33,650 bases of DNA from the NCBI GenBank assembly GCA_021823165.1, contig JAKAOS010000009.1, positions 1 through 33,650 on the forward strand, in the 5' to 3' direction. Shown one piece after another: positions 28,637 through 33,650 of this stretch. Numbering within the stretch: the stretch's first letter is position 1; each line of letters starts with the position of its first letter. Both the position numbers and the translations under genes were made by a program. The notes under the pieces were generated by a model, which was not told the origin of the DNA, made no database searches, and saw only the letters and a program-made list of their open reading frames with translations. The stretch is from Actinomycetes bacterium. Lineage in GTDB: Bacteria; Actinomycetota; Acidimicrobiia; Acidimicrobiales; JAKAOS01.

Positions 28637-29974
28637 ATGATGGCTGTTCTTGCTGGCTCGCGCAAACGCGTGAGCGCCCTCTTGGCGGTGGGAGCGATGT
28701 CCATGACCCTTGCTGCATGCGGGTCCGGGGCACCCTCCACCAACTCGCCAGGAACTTCCTCATCGCCCGGTACGCCACCGGGGAACGCTACATCGGGGAC
28801 GGTCACATGGGGCTCTGCCCCCATAGCGCGAAGCAATCTTCGCTCGACGCTCATAAGCGCCTTCGAGAAGGCCTATCCGCACATCAAGGTGAACCTGGTC
28901 ACCCTGCCGACCAGCGCCAATGCACAACAGTCGGCGCTCACGACCCAGATATCTGGCGGTTCTGGTCCCGATGTCTACACCGGGGATGTGACCTGGGCTG
29001 CGCAGTTTGCCAAGGCCACCCTCGCCGAACCGCTGAGCAGTTACCTTGGTTCGTCCTACTTCTCCAGCTTCGCGCCGGGTCTCATAAAGGGAGCCACATA
29101 CAACAGCAAGGTCTACGGGGCACCCTTTTTCACCGACGAAGGCCTCCTCTACTACCGCAAGGATCTCCTTGCCCAGAACCACCTTCCGGTGCCTTCGACC
29201 TGGCAGCAACTGGTAAGCGAATCCAAGACGCTGCAGTCCGCCCATCTGGTGAAGTACGGCTATGTCTGGCAGGGCGCTTCCTACGAGGGGCTGACCTGCG
29301 ACTGGGTGGAGTTCATGGCCGATGCCGGCGGCACGCTCACCAACTCCGCTGCCACCAAGTCCACCATTGACTCAAAGGCGTCGCTCAAGGCCCTGACGTT
29401 CATGCGCTCGCTTATCACCTCGGGCGTCTCTCCCGCGGCGGTCAGCACCTATCAAGAGCCGCAGAGCCTCGCGGTATTCGACGGAGGCCAGGCCGCCTTC
29501 ATGCGGTTCTGGCCCGAGGGCTATGCGCCGGCCGTGAGTGCGCTCGGGGCCTCCAAGGTGGGCGTGGCTCCCATGCCGACCTTCGCTGGGCAGTCCGCAC
29601 CGGGCTACTCGGTAGTGGGCGGCCAGAACCTCTACCTCAACCCCCACGCCAAGAACATGGCGGCGTCCATCACCTTCATCAAGTGGCTGACCGGAAGCCA
29701 GGCTCAGACCATGATGGCGACCAAGTACGCGATGGTGCCCTCCAACGCAGCGGTCCGCAGTTCCAAGGCGGTCACGTCCTCCAGCCCGGTTCTTGCGGCA
29801 ATTGCCAAGACGAAGTTGATTTCCCGGCCTTCCTACACGCCCAACTACACCCGGGCGAGCCAGGCGATCTACTCCAACGTCAACTCTGCCCTCAGTGGGG
29901 CAACTTCTCCCAAGGCTGCGTTGTCCGCGGCGCAAAGCCAAATGAACACGGCCCTGTCGGGATCTGGAATATAA
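28637..29974 (+). CDS. CUT1 alpha-glucoside-binding lipoprotein
   Basis: A 445-residue extracellular solute-binding protein, first gene of a CUT1 import operon. Signal peptide with lipobox 'LAAC' (Cys about 31), a Ser/Pro/Gly tether, then the maltose/trehalose-binding-type two-lobe domain: 'TLISAFEKAYPHIKVNLVTL', 'GPDVYTGDVTWAAQFA', 'YGAPFFTDEGLLYYRKDLL' and 'VWQGASYEGLTCD'. ATG after AAGGAGA at ideal spacing. Downstream permeases and a GH13 glucosidase indicate an alpha-glucoside such as maltose, trehalose or a related oligosaccharide. It is paralogous to the orphan protein at 21110-22432. Confidence 0.92.
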   Translation: MMAVLAGSRKRVSALLAVGAMSMTLAACGSGAPSTNSPGTSSSPGTPPGNATSGTVTWGSAPIARSNLRSTLISAFEKAYPHIKVNLVTLPTSANAQQSALTTQISGGSGPDVYTGDVTWAAQFAKATLAEPLSSYLGSSYFSSFAPGLIKGATYNSKVYGAPFFTDEGLLYYRKDLLAQNHLPVPSTWQQLVSESKTLQSAHLVKYGYVWQGASYEGLTCDWVEFMADAGGTLTNSAATKSTIDSKASLKALTFMRSLITSGVSPAAVSTYQEPQSLAVFDGGQAAFMRFWPEGYAPAVSALGASKVGVAPMPTFAGQSAPGYSVVGGQNLYLNPHAKNMAASITFIKWLTGSQAQTMMATKYAMVPSNAAVRSSKAVTSSSPVLAAIAKTKLISRPSYTPNYTRASQAIYSNVNSALSGATSPKAALSAAQSQMNTALSGSGI

Positions 29975-29995
29975 GCGAATAATCACGGGGTAGTG

Positions 29996-30024
29996 GCACC
30001 CTTCGCCGCAGTGGCGAAGGGTGC
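29996..30024 (+). terminator. 12-bp hairpin between binding protein and permease
   Basis: GCACCCTTCGCC-GCAGT-GGCGAAGGGTGC is a perfect 12-bp stem, 21 bases after the binding-protein stop and 27 before the permease start. Lacking a T-tract, it likely acts as an attenuator or 3'-end stabiliser that keeps binding-protein mRNA in excess over the permease mRNA, as described for malE-malF. Confidence 0.6.
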
Positions 30025-30051
30025 TGCGCCTCGGCGTGAAGGGAGGGGGGA

Positions 30052-31020
30052 ATGACCGTGCCAGCGGCTTCAGCTCTGAGCGAGCGTGTTTCTGCCAGCG
30101 GGGTAGAACCATCGCCGCCGGTGGGGCGGAGGGATCTCAACACAAAGAAGCTGGCGCGCCTCGGCTGGGCATTTTCGGCCCCTGCGATGCTGGTGGTGGG
30201 GGCGGTAACGATCTTCCCGATCGTCTTCTCGGTGGTGTTGAGCCTTTCGCACGTGGCGATCACCGGCAACGGATTCGTGCTGGGAGGCTTCACCCTCGGT
30301 AACTACCGCGCACTGCTGAACAGTGGGCGGTGGCGGTATGACCTGGGCTTCACCTTTGGCTATACCGTGGTGACGGTCCTTGTCGAGTTGATCATCGGGA
30401 CCGCTTTCGCCCTGGTGTTGGAACGCCTCCAGGCCGCCAGGGGAATGATGATGGCGCTGCTGCTCATCCCGTGGTCGATGATCACGGTCATCTCCGCCGA
30501 ACTGTGGTCCTACATCTACAACGGCACCTACGGGGTCCTGAACGCGATAGTGGCCCCCTTTGTGTCGCATCCGATCGTCTTTCTGGGCACACCGGTGTCG
30601 GCAATCATCGCAATGATGGTGGCAGACATCTGGAAGACGACACCCTTTGTCACAATCATCGTCCTGGCGGGATTGGTGATGCTTCCCGATGATCTCTACG
30701 AGGCGGCCGAGGTCGACGGGGCGAGTGGGTGGTCAACGTTTTGGAAGGTGACCTTTCCGCTGCTGAGGCCGACCTTGGCCCTGGCCGTGCTGTTCAGGGT
30801 GCTGCAGGCCTTCGGTCTGTTCGACCTTCCCTATGTGCTCACCTCGGGAGCCCCGGGGCATGCCACGGAGTCTTTGGCACTGCTGGGCTACGAGGTCATG
30901 TTCTCCTACTTCCAGTTCGGACCGGGTGCAGCTATTGCCGCCTCCACGGCGCTCATCGTCCTTGTGGTCTGTTTGGCCTTCCTGAAGGTATTCCGCTCAC
31001 AGATCGGATCGGAGGCTTGA
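30052..31020 (+). CDS. CUT1 ABC transporter permease (MalF-like)
   Basis: A 322-residue permease with six membrane helices. The EAA loop that docks the ATPase is 'YEAAEVDGASGWSTFWKVTFPLLRPTL', with the typical EAA...G spacing. The hydrophilic N-terminal 40 residues are cytoplasmic. ATG after GGAGGGGGG. Its TGA stop shares a base with the ATG of the next permease (TGATG), giving coupled synthesis of the two channel halves. Substrate by context: an alpha-glucoside. Confidence 0.92.
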   Translation: MTVPAASALSERVSASGVEPSPPVGRRDLNTKKLARLGWAFSAPAMLVVGAVTIFPIVFSVVLSLSHVAITGNGFVLGGFTLGNYRALLNSGRWRYDLGFTFGYTVVTVLVELIIGTAFALVLERLQAARGMMMALLLIPWSMITVISAELWSYIYNGTYGVLNAIVAPFVSHPIVFLGTPVSAIIAMMVADIWKTTPFVTIIVLAGLVMLPDDLYEAAEVDGASGWSTFWKVTFPLLRPTLALAVLFRVLQAFGLFDLPYVLTSGAPGHATESLALLGYEVMFSYFQFGPGAAIAASTALIVLVVCLAFLKVFRSQIGSEA

Positions 31021-31865
31021 TGCGCAATCGCACCCGGGTGGGTTGGCGGCGTTGGGTCAATGGGGTGAACCTTGCCTCATTGGTACTGGTGATCTTTGTC
31101 ATGGCGCCCATCTACTGGCTGGTTGCCACCAGTTTCAAACAACCGGCGCAGATTGGTGCCTACCCTCCAACACCCATTCCGCTGCATCCGACGGTGCACA
31201 ACTATCGAGATGCGTTTTTCAAGTATCACTTCGGCGTGTATCTGATGAACTCGGTCATTGTGGCAGTCTCGGCAACGGTCGTGGTCCTGGTGCTCGGGAC
31301 GCTTGCGGGTTACGCGCTCGGCAGGCTCCCCATGCGGGGCAAGGTCCCGATCCTGATGACGCTTTTGATGATCTCGGTGTTCCCTGCGATCGCCATCATC
31401 TCTCCGCTATATCTGCTGTTGAAGTCGGTCCACTGGCTGAACAGCTACCAGGCCCTCGTGCTCCCCTACAGCGCGTTCAACCTGCCATTTGCCATATGGA
31501 TCCTGAGGAACTACTTCTTGGGAATCCCAAAGGAGATGGAGGAGGTGGGCCGGCTTGATGGGGCCTCGCCTTTGAGGACGCTGTGGTCAATCGTGCTGCC
31601 CCAGGCCCGCCCCGGCCTGTTCACTGCGGCTGTGTTCACCTTCAGCGCCTGTTGGACGGAGTTTTTGATGGCCCTCACCTTCAACAGCGTTGACGCCTAC
31701 CGGACCATCCCGGTCGGCATTGCCCTGTTCGGCTCCGCGTTTGTCGTCCCCTACGGCACGATCTTCGCGGCATCTGTCGTTGCGGTCCTGCCGATCGCAA
31801 TCCTCGCCCTGGTGTTCCGTCGCTCGGTTGTCTCCGGCCTTACCGCGGGTGCGGTCAAGGGATGA
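31020..31865 (+). CDS. CUT1 ABC transporter permease (MalG-like)
   Basis: A 281-residue second permease with six helices. The EAA loop is 'MEEVGRLDGASPLRTLWSIVLPQARPGL'. The track ORF runs back to 30729 inside the first permease, but the ATG at 31020 ('MRNRTRVGWRRWVNG') overlaps the preceding stop and fits the family length. Motif 'ATSFKQPAQIGAYPPTPIP' is typical of MalG-type proteins. Its own stop overlaps the start of the glucosidase gene. Confidence 0.92.
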   Translation: MRNRTRVGWRRWVNGVNLASLVLVIFVMAPIYWLVATSFKQPAQIGAYPPTPIPLHPTVHNYRDAFFKYHFGVYLMNSVIVAVSATVVVLVLGTLAGYALGRLPMRGKVPILMTLLMISVFPAIAIISPLYLLLKSVHWLNSYQALVLPYSAFNLPFAIWILRNYFLGIPKEMEEVGRLDGASPLRTLWSIVLPQARPGLFTAAVFTFSACWTEFLMALTFNSVDAYRTIPVGIALFGSAFVVPYGTIFAASVVAVLPIAILALVFRRSVVSGLTAGAVKG

Positions 31866-33601
31866 CGGCGCCCTTTGGGAGCCCTCAGAGCCCCTGGTGG
31901 GAGGGTGCCGCCATCTACCAGGTCTACGTGCGGTCCTGGCAGGACTCCAATGGGGATGGGATTGGCGATCTTGCGGGAGTGACTGAGCGCCTGGATTACC
32001 TGTCGTGGCTGGGGATAGAGGCGATCTGGCTCAGCCCGATCCACCCATCGCCCAACTGCGACTTTGGCTACGACGTATCGGACTACTACGGGGTGCATCC
32101 CGATCTGGGGACCGAAAAGGATCTTGCCACCCTTGTCGAAAAGGCCGCCGAAAGGGGGATTGTGGTCATATTGGACCTGGTCCCCAACCACACGAGCGAC
32201 GCACACCCCTGGTTTGTGGAGGCGCTGGGGGATCCGGACTCTCCCAAGCGGGACTTTTACGTCTGGGCGGATCCCAAAGAAGGAGGGGGACCGCCCAATA
32301 ACTGGCTGGATGAAACGGGTAGTTGTGCATGGACCCTGGATCCCGCATCTGGGCAGTACTACCTCCACAACTTCCTTCCCTCCCAACCCGATCTGAACTG
32401 GTGGAACCCGGTGGTGCAAAAGGAGTTCGAGGCCATCCTCGCCTACTGGTTCGACAAAGGGATCGGAGGTTTCCGCATCGATGTGGCACATGGACTGGTC
32501 AAAGATGCCGAGTTGCGTGACAATCCGCCAGCTGAGCCCGGCGATCACCCTTTGATCGTAAAGAAGGGCCTTCGTCCCGTATACAACGTGAACCGGCCCG
32601 AGGTTCACCCCCTCTACCGCCGTTGGCGCAGCATTGCAGACTCCTATGTGCCCCCGAGGCTGTTGCTGGGCGAGACCTGGGTGCTGAGCCCGGAGGAACT
32701 CGCTCCCTATTACGGCCAGGGGGACGAGTTGCACCTCGGGTTCAACTTTTCCCTCCTTTTCTCGCCGTTTTCGCCCCTGGCCCTGGCCGGAATCGTGGAA
32801 CGAACCCTTGCGTCGCTGCCGGAGGGGGCGCATGCGGTTTGGACCGGCTCCAACCACGACGTGTCGCGCATGGCGAGCCGGTGGGCCGGTGGTGAGCCCA
32901 CAAAGGCCCGACTGGCCCTGGGGATCATCTGCTTGCTGCCCGGCACCGTCGTCCTCTACTACGGCGATGAGCTTGGGATGGTGGATGTCGATTTGGATCC
33001 CTCCGATTTGGTGGACGACATGAGCAGGAAAAACCCGGCCAGCAGCCGCGATCGGTCCCGCACGCCAATGCAGTGGAGTGCCGGATTGGGGTGTGGTTTC
33101 ACAACAGATGGGGTCCGCAGTTGGTTGCCCATGGGGGACTGTGCCACCACCAACGTGGAACAGCAGCGCCAAGATCGCTCTTCGCTGCTGTGGATGTGCC
33201 GGGATCTCTTAGAACTGCGCCGCAGCCGGCTCGGGTCCAGAACCTATCGTCAAATTCTGCTAACTGAGCAGCTTTGGTGCTGGTCTGCAGGCCAAGATGT
33301 TGTGGTTGTGGCGAACTTTTCCAGAGACGAGATTGCTCTGGACCCACTGGTGGCCGAGCTGATATGGACTTCATGGCAAACCAGAGGAGCAGGGGTTGGT
33401 GTAAGTGACCATTCCCTTGCCGAGGCGGGCCATGAGGGTGGCGGGCCCGAATCGTCATTGGCGGTTCCGGGCTGGGGACTGGCGGTACTCCGCTGTGACG
33501 AGGCAATGTTGGTGGAAGCCCTCGGAGGGGAAGGCCGGGGTCACTTTGTGGCCGACGGTGAGTCCCCAGAGGGCATGAGGGGGGTGTTGGCCGGTGGCTA
33601 G
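31862..33601 (+). CDS. GH13 alpha-glucosidase
   Basis: A 579-residue cytoplasmic glycoside hydrolase (no signal peptide) of the oligo-1,6-glucosidase/alpha-glucosidase branch of GH13. The four GH13 regions are present: 'DLVPNHTSD', 'GFRIDVAHG' with nucleophile Asp207, 'LLGETWVL' with acid/base Glu271, and 'GSNHDVSR' with Asp333. 'NCDFGYDVSDYYGVHPDLGT' and 'QPDLNWWNP' are typical of alpha-glucosidases. It would release glucose from the imported oligosaccharide by retaining hydrolysis; transglycosylation is possible. It overlaps the permease stop (ATGA) and the following ATPase start, so it is fully embedded in the operon. The exact linkage specificity is not readable. Confidence 0.92.
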   Translation: MTAPFGSPQSPWWEGAAIYQVYVRSWQDSNGDGIGDLAGVTERLDYLSWLGIEAIWLSPIHPSPNCDFGYDVSDYYGVHPDLGTEKDLATLVEKAAERGIVVILDLVPNHTSDAHPWFVEALGDPDSPKRDFYVWADPKEGGGPPNNWLDETGSCAWTLDPASGQYYLHNFLPSQPDLNWWNPVVQKEFEAILAYWFDKGIGGFRIDVAHGLVKDAELRDNPPAEPGDHPLIVKKGLRPVYNVNRPEVHPLYRRWRSIADSYVPPRLLLGETWVLSPEELAPYYGQGDELHLGFNFSLLFSPFSPLALAGIVERTLASLPEGAHAVWTGSNHDVSRMASRWAGGEPTKARLALGIICLLPGTVVLYYGDELGMVDVDLDPSDLVDDMSRKNPASSRDRSRTPMQWSAGLGCGFTTDGVRSWLPMGDCATTNVEQQRQDRSSLLWMCRDLLELRRSRLGSRTYRQILLTEQLWCWSAGQDVVVVANFSRDEIALDPLVAELIWTSWQTRGAGVGVSDHSLAEAGHEGGGPESSLAVPGWGLAVLRCDEAMLVEALGGEGRGHFVADGESPEGMRGVLAGG

Positions 33602-33650
33602 CGTGACGTTGCAGGGGCTGACGAAGGTCTATCCGAACGGGAAGATCGGA
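33594..33650 (+). CDS. CUT1 ABC transporter ATPase (MsmK/UgpC-like), 3' truncated by window
   Basis: Nineteen codons from a GTG overlapping the glucosidase stop by eight bases: 'VASVTLQGLTKVYPNGKIG'. This matches the start of MsmK/MalK/UgpC-type ATPases ('...V.L.g..K.Y.nG'). It would power the two permeases. The window ends before Walker A, so identification rests on these residues and operon position. Confidence 0.7.
   Translation, partial: MASVTLQGLTKVYPNGKIG

Noticed and set aside
31751-33172. 473-residue minus-strand ORF
   Set aside because: Antisense to the GH13 glucosidase, whose four active-site regions are intact on the plus strand.
1-33650. CRISPR arrays, insertion sequences, rRNA or tRNA genes
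   Set aside because: No regularly spaced direct repeats with unique spacers, no transposase-like protein and no conserved RNA signature was found on reading both strands by eye.

Overview
The window is high-GC, densely coded DNA with frequent GTG/TTG starts and stop/start overlaps between genes. Several tell-tale families occur: a secreted sedolisin ending in 'GNVYNFGDASWYGS'-type repeats, a PspAB/HtpX pair, actinobacterial-style CUT1 and CUT2 sugar transporters, and SqdB. Together these suggest an actinobacterium, most plausibly an acidophilic heterotroph or iron oxidiser related to Acidimicrobiia. This assignment is inference from gene content; no rRNA or tRNA gene was found.

Layout. (1) 1-8.8 kb: the end of a polytopic membrane protein with a 16-bp tandem repeat at its stop, an unknown CxC/CxxC protein, an unusually long gene-free stretch of about 1.7 kb, then an MFS transporter, an extended SDR epimerase and a large secreted acid protease. 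(2) 9.0-11.5 kb: a convergent sqdB (UDP-sulfoquinovose synthase for sulfolipid), then two small membrane proteins, one with a CPTC motif behind a promoter/operator-like site. (3) 11.5-16.4 kb, minus strand: a complete autoregulated CUT2 sugar operon in the order lacI, binding protein, single-domain ATPase, permease, ribokinase, with an operator overlapping the predicted promoter. (4) 17.0-20.1 kb: a divergent three-gene locus. A TrpF-like isomerase and a six-repeat alpha-toroid protein with a membrane tail run leftward, and a PfkB sugar/nucleoside kinase runs rightward from a palindrome-rich, apparently leaderless promoter. I cannot assign this locus to a known pathway and regard it as the best candidate for an undescribed system. 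(5) 20.4-28.5 kb, mainly minus strand: a DoxX-like protein, an orphan CUT1 binding protein, an MscS channel coupled to a Ser/Thr-rich anchored protein, and a CPA-type antiporter, PspAB and HtpX in an envelope-stress group, then gltX. (6) 28.6 kb to the end, plus strand: a CUT1 alpha-glucoside operon of binding protein, two permeases, GH13 alpha-glucosidase and the first 19 codons of the ABC ATPase.

How it works together. Two sugar import systems dominate. The CUT2 operon would import a pentose-like sugar and phosphorylate it with ribokinase under LacI control. The CUT1 operon would import an alpha-glucoside (maltose/trehalose type) and hydrolyse it in the cytoplasm. The orphan CUT1 binding protein at 21-22 kb is a clear paralogue of the one at 28.6 kb and may feed the same permease. 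No IS element, CRISPR array, rRNA or tRNA gene was detected.
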